Source of the DNA: Rhodocyclaceae bacterium
GTDB taxonomy: Bacteria; Pseudomonadota; Gammaproteobacteria; Burkholderiales; Rhodocyclaceae
NCBI GenBank assembly: GCA_026415155.1
Contig: JAOAHQ010000025.1
Location: forward strand, 58,029-122,028
Direction of reading: 5' to 3'
DNA length: 64,000 bases
Shown here: positions 31,997 to 41,454 of the stretch, piece by piece
Position numbering within the stretch: position 1 is the first letter of the stretch
Layout of the letters: every line of letters begins with the position of its first letter
Made by a program: the position numbers and the translations under genes
Notes under the pieces: generated by a model
What the model was told of the DNA's origin: nothing
The model's input: only the letters and a program-made list of their open reading frames with translations
Databases searched by the model: none

Positions 31997-34900
31997 AGTT
32001 CTACCGGCGTCTGCTCGAAAACCATCCGCTCGCCAACATCGCCTTCGGGGTGGTGTTGCTCTTGGGCCTTTATGCCTATGCGACGATGCCGCGCGAGCAG
32101 GACCCGGAGATCAATTTCAACTGGGTAATGATCACGACGGTGCTGCCCGGCGCCTCGGCCGAGGATGTCGAAAAGCGCGTCACCAAGCCGCTCGAGGACG
32201 CGATCAAGGGCGTGGCCGACGTGCGCTTTTCGAGCTCGAGCTCGCGCGAGCAGGTCTCCAGCATCCTGGTGCGCTTCCGCGAAATCCCCGAGCGCGTCTT
32301 CGACAAGCGCGTCAATGACCTGCGCCGCGACATCCAGAACAAGGCGAAAAGCGAACTGCCGCCGGAGGCGAAAGAGCCGCGCGTGCTCGAAGTAACGACC
32401 TCGAACGGCTTTCCGACCGCGCTCGTCCTCGTGACGGGGCAAGCCGCCGACGAGGTGCTGAGAAGCCGCGCACGGCTATTGCGCGACGAGTTCGAGCGCA
32501 TGCCCGGCATCGACCAGGTCTTCGCCACCGGCCTGCGCGACCCTGAGCTCCTCGTCGCTTACGATGCCGCGGCGCTCGCCAACCGCGGCTTGAATGGCTC
32601 GGACCTCGCCGACGCCCTCTTCCTCTGGTTTCGCGACACCTTCGCTGGCAAGGCGGAGACCAGCGCTGCCGGCGGCGAGCAGGAGGCCTGGCTCGTGCGC
32701 GTCGTCGGCCAGGAGGTCGATCCGGAGCGCATCGCGGCGATCCCCGTCGGCCGGCATGGCACGCCGACGGGCAGCATTGCCGAGGTCTCGCGCACGCGCG
32801 CCAAGGCGGGCAGCCTCGCGAGTTACGCCGGCCGCCCGGCCGTGATGCTGGCGATCACCAAGAAAAGCCGCACCAACACGCTCGATCTCATCGCCCGCAT
32901 CAACGCCTTCATCGCCGAAAAGAATCCGCTGCTCGCCGCCGAGGGCATCGAGCTGCAGCTGCTCGACGATCAGACGCCGAAGACGCGCGAATCGATCCGC
33001 ATCATGGAAGCGAACGCCCTCGTCGGGCTCGCCGTCGTGCTGGCGATGTGCTGGGTCTTCCTCGGCACGCGCATCGCCGTGCTCGTCGCGCTTGGCATTC
33101 CGTTTGCACTCGCCGGCACCTTCGCCGTGCTCGGCGGCTTGGGTTACACGCTCAACATCTCGGTGCTGCTTGGCGTCGTCATTGCGCTCGGCATGCTCGT
33201 CGACGATGCGGTGGTCGTCGTCGAGGCGATCTATTACCGCATGCAGCGCGGCATGGCGGCGCTCTCGGCGAGTCTTGCCGCCCTGCGCGAGGTATTCGCG
33301 CCGGTCACTTCCTCGGTGCTGACGACGATGGCAGCCTTCCTGCCGCTCATGCTCCTGCCGGGCATCGTCGGCAAGTTCATGTTCATCATCCCCTTCATCG
33401 TCACGCTCTCGCTCGCCATCAGCCTCATCGAGGCTTACTGGATCCTGCCGGTGCATGTGGTGACCGTCAGCCGCCGCGTGCTCCCTCCCCGGGATGATTG
33501 GCGCGCGCGCTTCAACCACCGGCTGCGCGTCAAGTATTCGCGCTGGCTCATCGCAGTGCTGCGCCGGCCGCGGCTGTCGCTTGCCCTCATGCTGCTCTTG
33601 CTGGCCGCGGCAGGCGCCGCAGTGGCCACAGGCCTCGTGCGCGTGCAGTTTTTCGCCTTCGATCCGCTGCGGCTTTTCTATGTCAGCGTCGACATGCCGG
33701 CCGGCGCGCCGATCGAAGCGAGCCTGCGCGAGGCGCAGAAGATCGAAGCGCGCGTCAAGGAGCACCTCTTGCCGGGAGAAGCGCGCAATACCGCCGCTTA
33801 TGCCGGTGTCAAATTCACCGATACCGAGCCGCTCTATGGCGAGGCCTATGGCCAGGTGGTGGTTTCGCTCCTGCCGCAGGAGGGCGGCCGCAGCGTGCCG
33901 GAGATCGTCGCGGCGATGCGCGCGGACATCGAGGCCATGGACAGCCCCGGCAAGATCAGCTTCACGATGCTTTCGGGCGGTCCGCCGCTCACCCGGCCGG
34001 TGCGCGTGCGCGTGCGCTGCGACGATGCCTTGGAGCTGCGCGCAGCGGCCGATGCGCTCGCCGCCATCGTGCGCGCGGTGCCGGGCGCGCGCGATGTCGT
34101 CGATGACGACATTCCGGGCCGGCCGCAACTCGTGCTGGAACTGGACCGCGAGGCCTTGCGCGCGGCGGGCCTCGATGCCGGCAAGGTGGCGCGGCTCGTG
34201 CGCCTCGCCGTCGATGGCGAGATCGTCGCCATCGCGCGCGACCGCGGCGAGAAGGTCGAGCTGCGCGTGCGCGCCAAGCACCGCGCCGACGGCACGGTCG
34301 GCGCAGACATCTTCGATCTGCTCGCCACGCCCGTCGCACTCCCCAACGGGCAGATCGCGACGCTCGGCGCATTGGTGCAGGCCAGGACGCAGATCGGCAA
34401 GGGCGTCATCAAGCATTACAACCTCATGCGCGCGATCACGGTAGAAGCCGATCTCGACAAGGCGATCACCGACACGCTGACGGCCAACCGCCTCATCGCG
34501 GCCGGCTGGCAAAAGATCGCCGCGCAGTTTCCCAACACCAGCCTCGATTTTTCCGGCGAACTGGAAGACATCCGCGAAAGCCTCGACGCGATGCCCGGCC
34601 TCTTCCTGCTCGGCGTCGGGCTGATCTACCTCATCCTTGCCGCCCAGTTCAAAAGCTATTTCCAGCCCCTGCTGATCCTCGTCACCGTGCCGCTTGCCTT
34701 CACCGGCGTCGCCCTGGGCCTCTTGATCTCGCGCAACCCGTTGTCGCTCTACACGATGTATGGCGTCATCGCGCTCACCGGCATCGCGGTCAATTCCGCC
34801 ATCGTGCTCATCGACGCCGCCAACGAGCGCGTCAAGAGCGGCATGAGCGTGCTGCACGCTGCCGTCTATGCCGCGCGCCGGCGCGTCGTGCCGATTCTGA

Positions 34901-35088
34901 TCACCTCGGTGACGACGATCGGCGGCCTCTTTTCGCTCGCCTTCGGGCTTGCCGGACGATCGCTGCTGTGGGGACCGGTGGCGCAATCGATCGTCTGGGG
35001 GCTTGCCGTGTCGACCTTGCTCACCTTGTTCGTGATCCCCTTGCTTTACTGGATGGTCATGCGCCGCCGCCTCGCAGCGGCGGCGTAG
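31993..35088 (+). CDS. efflux RND transporter permease
   Basis: 1031 aa, 12-TM RND architecture; GIVIALGMLVDDAVVVVEAIYYR-like motif. Confidence 0.93.
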   Translation: MKFYRRLLENHPLANIAFGVVLLLGLYAYATMPREQDPEINFNWVMITTVLPGASAEDVEKRVTKPLEDAIKGVADVRFSSSSSREQVSSILVRFREIPERVFDKRVNDLRRDIQNKAKSELPPEAKEPRVLEVTTSNGFPTALVLVTGQAADEVLRSRARLLRDEFERMPGIDQVFATGLRDPELLVAYDAAALANRGLNGSDLADALFLWFRDTFAGKAETSAAGGEQEAWLVRVVGQEVDPERIAAIPVGRHGTPTGSIAEVSRTRAKAGSLASYAGRPAVMLAITKKSRTNTLDLIARINAFIAEKNPLLAAEGIELQLLDDQTPKTRESIRIMEANALVGLAVVLAMCWVFLGTRIAVLVALGIPFALAGTFAVLGGLGYTLNISVLLGVVIALGMLVDDAVVVVEAIYYRMQRGMAALSASLAALREVFAPVTSSVLTTMAAFLPLMLLPGIVGKFMFIIPFIVTLSLAISLIEAYWILPVHVVTVSRRVLPPRDDWRARFNHRLRVKYSRWLIAVLRRPRLSLALMLLLLAAAGAAVATGLVRVQFFAFDPLRLFYVSVDMPAGAPIEASLREAQKIEARVKEHLLPGEARNTAAYAGVKFTDTEPLYGEAYGQVVVSLLPQEGGRSVPEIVAAMRADIEAMDSPGKISFTMLSGGPPLTRPVRVRVRCDDALELRAAADALAAIVRAVPGARDVVDDDIPGRPQLVLELDREALRAAGLDAGKVARLVRLAVDGEIVAIARDRGEKVELRVRAKHRADGTVGADIFDLLATPVALPNGQIATLGALVQARTQIGKGVIKHYNLMRAITVEADLDKAITDTLTANRLIAAGWQKIAAQFPNTSLDFSGELEDIRESLDAMPGLFLLGVGLIYLILAAQFKSYFQPLLILVTVPLAFTGVALGLLISRNPLSLYTMYGVIALTGIAVNSAIVLIDAANERVKSGMSVLHAAVYAARRRVVPILITSVTTIGGLFSLAFGLAGRSLLWGPVAQSIVWGLAVSTLLTLFVIPLLYWMVMRRRLAAAA

Positions 35089-35135
35089 AATTCAAAAACC
35101 CTTGTCAAAAACGCCTTCATCCCCATTTCATTGCC

Positions 35136-35798
35136 ATGAATTACGAACTCGCCCGCCGCCACATGATCGAGCAGCAGCTGCGCCCTTGGGAAGTGCTCGA
35201 TCCCGCCGTCGTCGAAACGCTCTACGCCGATCGGCGCGAGGAATTCGTGCCGCCCGCCCAGCGCGCCTTCGCCTTCGCCGACATCGCGCTGCCCCTGGGC
35301 GCCGAAGGCGCCGTGATGCTGCCGCCCAAGCTCGAAGCGCACTGCCTGCAAGCCCTGGCATTGACGCCGGCCGACCGCGTGCTCGAGGTCGGCACGGGGT
35401 CGGGCCACATGGCGGCGCTCATCGCCGCCCGCGCGCGCGAGGTCTATAGCGTCGAGATCGATCCTCGCCTCGCCGAGCAGGCGCGCGCCAATCTGCGCCG
35501 TGCCGCCATCGCCAATGCGCAGGTCGAAATCGGCGATGGCCTCGCCGGCCTGCCCGATCATGCGCCCTTCGATGCGATTCTCGTCTCGGGCGGCGTGGCC
35601 GAGATTCCTGCTGCGCTCATCGAGCAACTGGCCATCGGCGGACGGCTGCTCGCCTTCGTCGCCCTGCCCGAGAAGGCGCCGGTGATGGTGCTGCGGCGCG
35701 TTCAGCGCACGAGCGCCGAGGTCCTCGTCCATGAGGATCTGATGGAAACGGCCGTGCCGATGCTCAAAGCGCCTTCCCGCCGCCGCTTCGTCTTCTGA
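35136..35798 (+). CDS. pcm: protein-L-isoaspartate O-methyltransferase family
   Basis: MIEQQLRPWEVLDPAVVETL...VLEVGTGSGHMAALIAARAREVYSVEIDP. Confidence 0.88.
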   Translation: MNYELARRHMIEQQLRPWEVLDPAVVETLYADRREEFVPPAQRAFAFADIALPLGAEGAVMLPPKLEAHCLQALALTPADRVLEVGTGSGHMAALIAARAREVYSVEIDPRLAEQARANLRRAAIANAQVEIGDGLAGLPDHAPFDAILVSGGVAEIPAALIEQLAIGGRLLAFVALPEKAPVMVLRRVQRTSAEVLVHEDLMETAVPMLKAPSRRRFVF

Positions 35799-35801
35799 CG
35801 C

Positions 35802-36125
35802 ATGAAACAGATCACCGCCAAAGAGCTCAAAGCCTGGCTCGACGACCCGCAGCGGGACAAGCCCGTGTTGCTCGACGTGCGCGAACCATGGGAATTCGGC
35901 GTCGCGCATATTCCGGGCGCGAAGCTCATGCCGATGCGCAGCATCCCGGCGCGTCTCTTCGAGCTCGACCGCGAGGCCGAGACGGTGGTGATCTGCCACC
36001 ACGGCGCGCGCAGCTACCAGGTGGCGCTGTTCCTCGAGCAGCAAGGCTTCGAGAACGTCATCAATCTCTACGGCGGCATGGCCGCCTGGTCGCGCGATGC
36101 CGATCCTTCGACGCCGACCTACTGA
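35802..36125 (+). CDS. rhodanese-like domain protein
   Basis: LLDVREPWEFGVAHIPGAKLMPM; VVICHHGARS active-site-like loop. Confidence 0.88.
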   Translation: MKQITAKELKAWLDDPQRDKPVLLDVREPWEFGVAHIPGAKLMPMRSIPARLFELDREAETVVICHHGARSYQVALFLEQQGFENVINLYGGMAAWSRDADPSTPTY

Positions 36126-36137
36126 TCCGGAGTCCGC

Positions 36138-37457
36138 ATGAAACGCCCCACCCTCCTTTTCCTCGCGCTTGCCTGGGCGGGCAGCGCTTGCGCCGCCGAT
36201 CTCCTCCAGGTCTATCGCGATGCGCTCGGCTACGATGCCCAATACGCGGCCGCGCGCGCCGCGCGCGCGGCTGGCCTCGAGAAGCTGCCCCAGGGCAAGG
36301 CTGCCCTCTTGCCGACGATCGGCCTAGCCGCCAATACGACCTGGAACGACGTTTCCGCCACTACGCGCACATCGCCTGCCGTGACGCGCAGCGCCGAATA
36401 CAACAGCCACGGCTGGAGCGTGAGCCTCAGTCAGCCCGTGTTTCGCTGGCAGAACTGGCTCGGCTACCAGCAGGCGGAACTTTCCGCGGCGCTCGCGGAG
36501 CTGCAGTTCGCCCAGGCCGGCCAGGACTTGATCCTGCGCGTCGCCCAGGCGTATTTCGACGTGCTCTTGGCACAGGAGACGCTCGCCACGGCGCAGGCGC
36601 AGAAAAAGGCCATCGCCGAGCAGCTCGAGCTCGCCAAGAAGAGCTTCGAGGTCGGCACGGCGACGATTACCGACACTCACGAGGCGCAGGCGCGCTACGA
36701 TCTCGCGGTCGCTACCGAGCTCGCCGCCGAAAACGACTTGGCCGTCAAGCGTCAGGCGCTGCGCACGCTCACTGGCAAGGAACCGGAAACCTTGAAGGGG
36801 CTCAAGCCCAGCGTCCAGATCGGCCGCCCGCAGCCCGAGGACATGACGCGCTGGATCGAATCCGCCGAAAGCGGCAACCTCGCCGTGCAGCAGGCCCGCA
36901 CCGGCCTCGAGCTCGCGCAGCGCGAGGCCGAGAAGCAGCGCGCCGGGCATTATCCGACGCTCGATCTCGTCGCCACGCATGGCAGGAGCTATTCAGGCGG
37001 CAACCTCACGACCGGTGTCGGCAGCGATGGCAAGTCGACGACGCTCGGCCTGCAATTCTCGCTGCCGCTCTACGCGGGCGGCGCCATCAGCGCGAAGGAG
37101 CGCGAGGCCGTCGCCCTGCAAGAGAAAGCGCGCGCCGAGCTGGATCATGCGCGCCGCCAGGCGCAACTGGCCGCCCGTCAGGCCTGGCTCGGCGTGCATG
37201 CCGGTCTTGCCCAGGTCAAGGCGCTCGAAGCGGGCGTGGCTTCCTCCGAGCTTGCCGTTCAATCGAACAAGCTCGGCTATGAAGTCGGCGTGCGCATCAA
37301 CATCGACGTCCTCAACGCGCAAAGCCAGCTCTTCGACACGAAGCAGAAGCTCGCCAAGGCGCGCCTCGAGACGCTGCTCGCACAATTGCGCCTCAAGCAA
37401 GCCGCTGGCAGCCTCTCCGAGGACGACCTCGCGGCGATCAACGCGCTGCTGGAATAG
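36138..37457 (+). CDS. TolC family outer membrane protein
   Basis: Signal peptide, LLQVYRDALGYDAQYAAARA, coiled-coil repeats typical of TolC. Confidence 0.92.
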   Translation: MKRPTLLFLALAWAGSACAADLLQVYRDALGYDAQYAAARAARAAGLEKLPQGKAALLPTIGLAANTTWNDVSATTRTSPAVTRSAEYNSHGWSVSLSQPVFRWQNWLGYQQAELSAALAELQFAQAGQDLILRVAQAYFDVLLAQETLATAQAQKKAIAEQLELAKKSFEVGTATITDTHEAQARYDLAVATELAAENDLAVKRQALRTLTGKEPETLKGLKPSVQIGRPQPEDMTRWIESAESGNLAVQQARTGLELAQREAEKQRAGHYPTLDLVATHGRSYSGGNLTTGVGSDGKSTTLGLQFSLPLYAGGAISAKEREAVALQEKARAELDHARRQAQLAARQAWLGVHAGLAQVKALEAGVASSELAVQSNKLGYEVGVRINIDVLNAQSQLFDTKQKLAKARLETLLAQLRLKQAAGSLSEDDLAAINALLE

Positions 37458-37461
37458 CGCA

Positions 37462-38031
37462 ATGCTGAAGAGATCGGTCGAACCTTTGACGCCGGAAGAG
37501 TATTTCCGGCTCGAAGCGGATAGCCCCGTGCGCCTCGAATACGTCGCCGGCCAGGTCTATGCGATGACGGGCGCCAGCATCCGCCACAACCTGATCGCCG
37601 GCAGCCTCTATGCCGCCTTGCGCCGACACCTCCGCGCCTCGCCGTGCCGGGTCTTCATGGAAGGTGTCAAGCTCCATCTCGCGCGCGACAACGCCTACTA
37701 CTACCCCGATGTAATGGTGAGCTGCGATCCGCGTCTCGAGAAACTCTCCGCCGACGACAAGATCGTCGATCAGCCTTGCGTGCTCATCGAAGTGCTCTCG
37801 GAATCCACGGCCGGGATCGACCGCCGCGAAAAAATGCTTGCCTATCGCCGGCTTGCCAGCCTCAAGGAATACGTGCTCGTCGAGCAAGACGTTCGCCATG
37901 TCGAGGTCTTTCGCCGCGTCGGCGATGTCGGCTGGGAACAAGTGATCCTCGAAGCAGGCGACACGCTCGTGTTGCCGAGCCTCGAATTTTCGCTTTCCCT
38001 CGACGAGATTTATGAAGGGACCGGCATATGA
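37462..38031 (+). CDS. Uma2 family (DUF820) PD-(D/E)XK endonuclease-like protein
   Basis: PLTPEEYFRLEADSPVRLEYVAGQVYAMTGAS...YYYPDVMV...LIEVLSESTAGIDRREKM. Confidence 0.9.
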   Translation: MLKRSVEPLTPEEYFRLEADSPVRLEYVAGQVYAMTGASIRHNLIAGSLYAALRRHLRASPCRVFMEGVKLHLARDNAYYYPDVMVSCDPRLEKLSADDKIVDQPCVLIEVLSESTAGIDRREKMLAYRRLASLKEYVLVEQDVRHVEVFRRVGDVGWEQVILEAGDTLVLPSLEFSLSLDEIYEGTGI

Positions 38032-39269
38032 CGCGCGATGAGGGCGAGGGTCTTCTCCGTCGCGCCGCGGTGCTGCGCGGCGAAGCGCTGCCCTGCCTCG
38101 CCCATCGCGCGGCGCGCGGGCTCGTCGAAGAGTAACGCGCGCGCTGCGGCGACGAGTTCGCTCGCATTTTTAACCTGCCGCGCTGCTCCGGTCCGCAGGG
38201 CTTCCCGCGCCGCCGCGGCGAAGTTGAAGGTCGACGGGCCGATCAAGACCGGCACGCCGAGCGCGCAGGGCTCGATGAGGTTCTGGCAGCCATAGTCGAG
38301 CAGGCTGCCGCCGACGAAGGCCACGTCTGCCACCGCGTAATAGGCGAACAGTTCGCCCAGGCTGTCGCCGAGCCAGACCTGGGTGTCCGGCGCGACGGGC
38401 GCCTCTTCGGAGCGGCGCTGCAGCTTCAGACCGCGCGATTCGACGAGCCGCGCCACCTCGTCGAAACGTTCCGGATGGCGCGGCACGATCAACAACAATG
38501 CCGTCCCGCCAGCGCCGACTTTCAGCCATGCGTCGAGAATCAGCGCTTCCTCGCCTGCGCGCGTGCTGGCGCACAAGAAAACCGGCCGCTCGCCAATCAG
38601 CGTGCGGAAATCCGGCAGGCCCGCCGGCGGCGCGACGTCGAACTTGAGATTGCCCAAGACCTCGACTTGACTGGCGCCCAGCCCACGCAGCCGCCACGCA
38701 TCCGCTTCGCTTTGAGCCGCGATCGCGGCCAGTCCTACGAGCGTCTGGCGCGTCAGGCGCGGCCAGCGCGCGTAGCGGCGCGCCGATTTCTCCGAGAGCC
38801 GCGCATTGACGAGCAAGAGCGGGATGCCGCTCTCTTGGCATGCCGCGACGAGATTCGGCCACAGCTCGGTTTCCATCACGATGCCGAGCGCCGGGCGGAA
38901 ATGGGCGAGAAAGCGCCGCACTGCCCAAGGCAGGTCGTAGGGGAGATAGACGCGCTCCACGGTATCGCCGAACAGCGCTTCCGATGTCGCGCGGCCGGTC
39001 GGCGTCATGTGAGTGAGGAGGATGCGGTAGCCCGGATAACGCTGCCGCAGCGCCGCCACGAGCGGCTGCGCGGCGCGCGTCTCGCCCACCGAGACGGCAT
39101 GGAGCCAGATCGTCGGCAAAGTCGGCGCCGGCGGGACGGCACGAAAGAGGCCGAAACGCTCGCCCCAGTGCCGTAGGTATTCCGGCTGCCGGCGCGCGCG
39201 CCAGACGAGGTGAAGCACTGCCCAGGGCAGTAGCAGATGGATGGCGAGGGTGTAGAGCCAGCGGGTCAT
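38010..39269 (-). CDS. waaA: 3-deoxy-D-manno-octulosonic acid transferase
   Basis: IWLHAVSVGETRAAQPLVAAL, METELWPNLVAAC, GSLLDYGCQNLIEPCALGVPVLIGPSTFNF. Confidence 0.94.
   Translation of the reverse strand: MTRWLYTLAIHLLLPWAVLHLVWRARRQPEYLRHWGERFGLFRAVPPAPTLPTIWLHAVSVGETRAAQPLVAALRQRYPGYRILLTHMTPTGRATSEALFGDTVERVYLPYDLPWAVRRFLAHFRPALGIVMETELWPNLVAACQESGIPLLLVNARLSEKSARRYARWPRLTRQTLVGLAAIAAQSEADAWRLRGLGASQVEVLGNLKFDVAPPAGLPDFRTLIGERPVFLCASTRAGEEALILDAWLKVGAGGTALLLIVPRHPERFDEVARLVESRGLKLQRRSEEAPVAPDTQVWLGDSLGELFAYYAVADVAFVGGSLLDYGCQNLIEPCALGVPVLIGPSTFNFAAAAREALRTGAARQVKNASELVAAARALLFDEPARRAMGEAGQRFAAQHRGATEKTLALIARHMPVPS
38500..38522 (+). repeat. 23-bp dispersed motif copy
   Basis: GCCGTCCCGCCAGCGCCGACTTT; antisense within waaA, giving KVGAGGTA. 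Confidence 0.92.
39118..39140 (-). repeat. 23-bp dispersed motif copy
   Basis: GCCGTCCCGCCGGCGCCGACTTT; second copy in waaA, opposite orientation to the first, giving AVPPAPTL. Confidence 0.88.
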
Positions 39270-40429
39270 GCAGACGGAGCGATCGGCAGGCGGTCGAGGT
39301 GTGCGAAAGGCACGGCGTCGATGCCTTGCGCCAGCGGAAAGGCGTGTTCGCCGGCATGGATGACGAACAGGCCATCGAGCCGCAGGCTCTCGAAGGCCGA
39401 ACGCATCGAGGCCGTGAGCTTGGGCGCCGTGGTTCGTATGACCTCGACCCCCCAGCGTCGACCGCCGCGCAGGATCAGGAGATCGAGTTCGGCGCCCGCA
39501 TAGGTGGCCCAGAAATAGGCCTCCTCGGGCTCGATGGCGAAGCGATCCAGCACCTCGCGGATGACGAAGCCTTCCCAGGAAGCGCCCACCTTGGGATGCG
39601 CCTCGAGATCGTCCTGGCTCGCCAGCCCCAGCAGGCTGTGCAAGAGCCCGCTGTCAGCGAGATACACCTTGGGCGCCTTGACCTGGCGTTTGCTCAAGTT
39701 TTCGTGCCAGGGCGGCAGCTGCCGCACCACCAGCGTGCCGCTGAGGATGTCGAGATAGCGTCGCACGGTGGTATGCGCCACGCCGAAAGCGCGCGCCAGT
39801 TCCGCGCCATTCCAGGTCTGGCCGTGGTAGTGCGCGAGCATGCGCCAGAAGCGGTGCAGGGTGGTCGCGGGAATGTCGATGCCCAACTGGGGCAGGTCGC
39901 GCTCCAGAAACGTGCGGATGAAGTCGCGCCGCCAGGCGACGCTTTCCGCTTCCTCCGCCGCCAGGAACGATCGCGGGAACCCGCCGCGCCGCCACAGCGT
40001 CTGCAGGTGCTCGCACCCCACCTCGGTGAGCGAAAAGCCTTCGACGAGATGAAAAGCGATGCGTCCGGCGAGGGATTCGGCGCTGTCTTTCAGCAGGCGC
40101 GGTTGTGCGCTGCCGAGGATCAAAAATCGCGCCGGCATGCCTGGGCGGTCCGCCAATACGCGCAGCAGCGGAAAAAGGTCGGGCCGGCGCTGAATCTCGT
40201 CGATGACGACCAGCCCGCTCAGTCCGCCCAGTGCCAGCTTGGGCTCGGCCAGCCGCGCCAGATCATCCGGATCTTCGAGGTCGAAATAATGGCTTGGGCC
40301 CGGCCAGTCCCCAAGCACCTGCCGTGCCAGAGTCGTCTTGCCGACCTGCCGGGCGCCGAGCAAAGCCACCACGGGAGCGCGGCGCAAAGCGGCATGAATT
40401 TGGGCGATGTGGCGAGCGCGTTTTAACAC
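39266..40429 (-). CDS. AAA ATPase with C-terminal DUF4143
   Basis: Walker A LLGARQVGKTTLAR; VIDEIQRRPDLFPLLRVL; YFWATYAGAELDLLI; GVEVIRT. Confidence 0.9.
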   Translation of the reverse strand: MLKRARHIAQIHAALRRAPVVALLGARQVGKTTLARQVLGDWPGPSHYFDLEDPDDLARLAEPKLALGGLSGLVVIDEIQRRPDLFPLLRVLADRPGMPARFLILGSAQPRLLKDSAESLAGRIAFHLVEGFSLTEVGCEHLQTLWRRGGFPRSFLAAEEAESVAWRRDFIRTFLERDLPQLGIDIPATTLHRFWRMLAHYHGQTWNGAELARAFGVAHTTVRRYLDILSGTLVVRQLPPWHENLSKRQVKAPKVYLADSGLLHSLLGLASQDDLEAHPKVGASWEGFVIREVLDRFAIEPEEAYFWATYAGAELDLLILRGGRRWGVEVIRTTAPKLTASMRSAFESLRLDGLFVIHAGEHAFPLAQGIDAVPFAHLDRLPIAPSA

Positions 40430-40472
40430 GATTGAATTATGAGCGCATTACGCTCAAAATTCAACCAAACTT

Positions 40473-41444
40473 CTAGCGGGAAAGCAATCCAAGCGCCGCA
40501 TCGACCACTTCCCTGGCTGCGGGGGGCTGCCCGGTTGCGCCAAGGTTGACGTGCGGCGCTCTGCCAAGCACACCGGTGAGCGCCGGGTCCGACGCGCAAT
40601 AGATCGCGACCGTTGGGCGACCTAGCGCGGCGGCCAGATGCACGAGGCCGGTATCGACGCCGATGACGAGTTTTGCCCCGGCCAACAGGCCAACCAGCTC
40701 GGTCAAATTCATCGCTGGCGCGGCGATGCCCCGCTCCAATTGACGCGCGATCCGGCCCGCCCGTGTGCGCTCGGCCTCGCTGCCCCCCGGCAGCACGCAG
40801 GCCAGCCCGCGGGCATTGAGGGCGGCGCCAAGCGTGCGCCAGTCGGACTCCGGCCATTCCTTGTCGGCGCGACTCGTCGCGGTGAGCAGCACCGCGTAGG
40901 CGCCAACCTTCAGCCAGCCGGCCTTGAGCGGGGGGGCGCTGATGCCATAGTCGAGCGGCAGGTCTGCGAGGGAATAGCCCAAGGCGCCGGCGGCAAGCAG
41001 CCGGTTGCGCGTCACCGCATGCAAGCCCCGCGGCACATCCACGGCGACATCGTAGGCGAGCGCCGCCAATCCCTCACGCGGCGCGGCGAAGCCGAATTTC
41101 TTGCCGCTTGCCAGCGCCGTAAGCAGCGCGCTCTTGACGAGCCCCTGCGCATCGATCACCGCATCGTAAGCCGTCAGCTCGGCGCTGGCAGGACGGCACA
41201 CCGCGCGCCGATACGCCATGATCTCGCGCCAGGTCGCCGCGGAAAGCGGCGCCTTGCGCCAGCGCCGCACGGCGACCGGGATCACACCGCCGACGGCCGG
41301 ATGCAGGCGCGGAATTTCGGCGAAGCCTTCTTCCACCACCCAGTCGATCTGCGCGCCGGGAAAACGCCGCCGGATGTCGCTCGCGACCGGCAGATTGTGG
41401 ATCACGTCGCCGAGCGAGGAAGTCTTGACGAGGAGGAGGCGCAT
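40473..41444 (-). CDS. waaC: lipopolysaccharide heptosyltransferase I
   Basis: LLVKTSSLGDVIHNLPVASDIRRRFP, GVDTGLVHLAAALGRPTVAIY. Confidence 0.92.
   Translation of the reverse strand: MRLLLVKTSSLGDVIHNLPVASDIRRRFPGAQIDWVVEEGFAEIPRLHPAVGGVIPVAVRRWRKAPLSAATWREIMAYRRAVCRPASAELTAYDAVIDAQGLVKSALLTALASGKKFGFAAPREGLAALAYDVAVDVPRGLHAVTRNRLLAAGALGYSLADLPLDYGISAPPLKAGWLKVGAYAVLLTATSRADKEWPESDWRTLGAALNARGLACVLPGGSEAERTRAGRIARQLERGIAAPAMNLTELVGLLAGAKLVIGVDTGLVHLAAALGRPTVAIYCASDPALTGVLGRAPHVNLGATGQPPAAREVVDAALGLLSR
41175..41197 (-). repeat. 23-bp dispersed motif copy
   Basis: GCCGTCCTGCCAGCGCCGAGCTG; in waaC, reads RPASAEL. Confidence 0.8.
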
Positions 41445-41454
41445 GGCCGCGCGA

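Noticed and set aside
32476-34986. 836-aa minus-strand ORF opposite the RND permease
   Set aside because: High-GC antisense frame shadow; low-complexity His/Glu/Arg-rich translation with no recognisable domain, whereas the plus-strand ORF is a clear RND permease.
40888-40915. ACCGCGTAGGCGCCAACCTTCAG (KVGAYAV) resembling the antisense motif reading
   Set aside because: Requires gaps and many mismatches; may be a decayed copy but is not supportable by eye.
41101-41125. TTGCCGCTTGCCAGCGCCGTAAG resembling the motif in waaC
   Set aside because: Indels relative to the consensus, and the encoded LLTALASGKKFGF is typical heptosyltransferase sequence.
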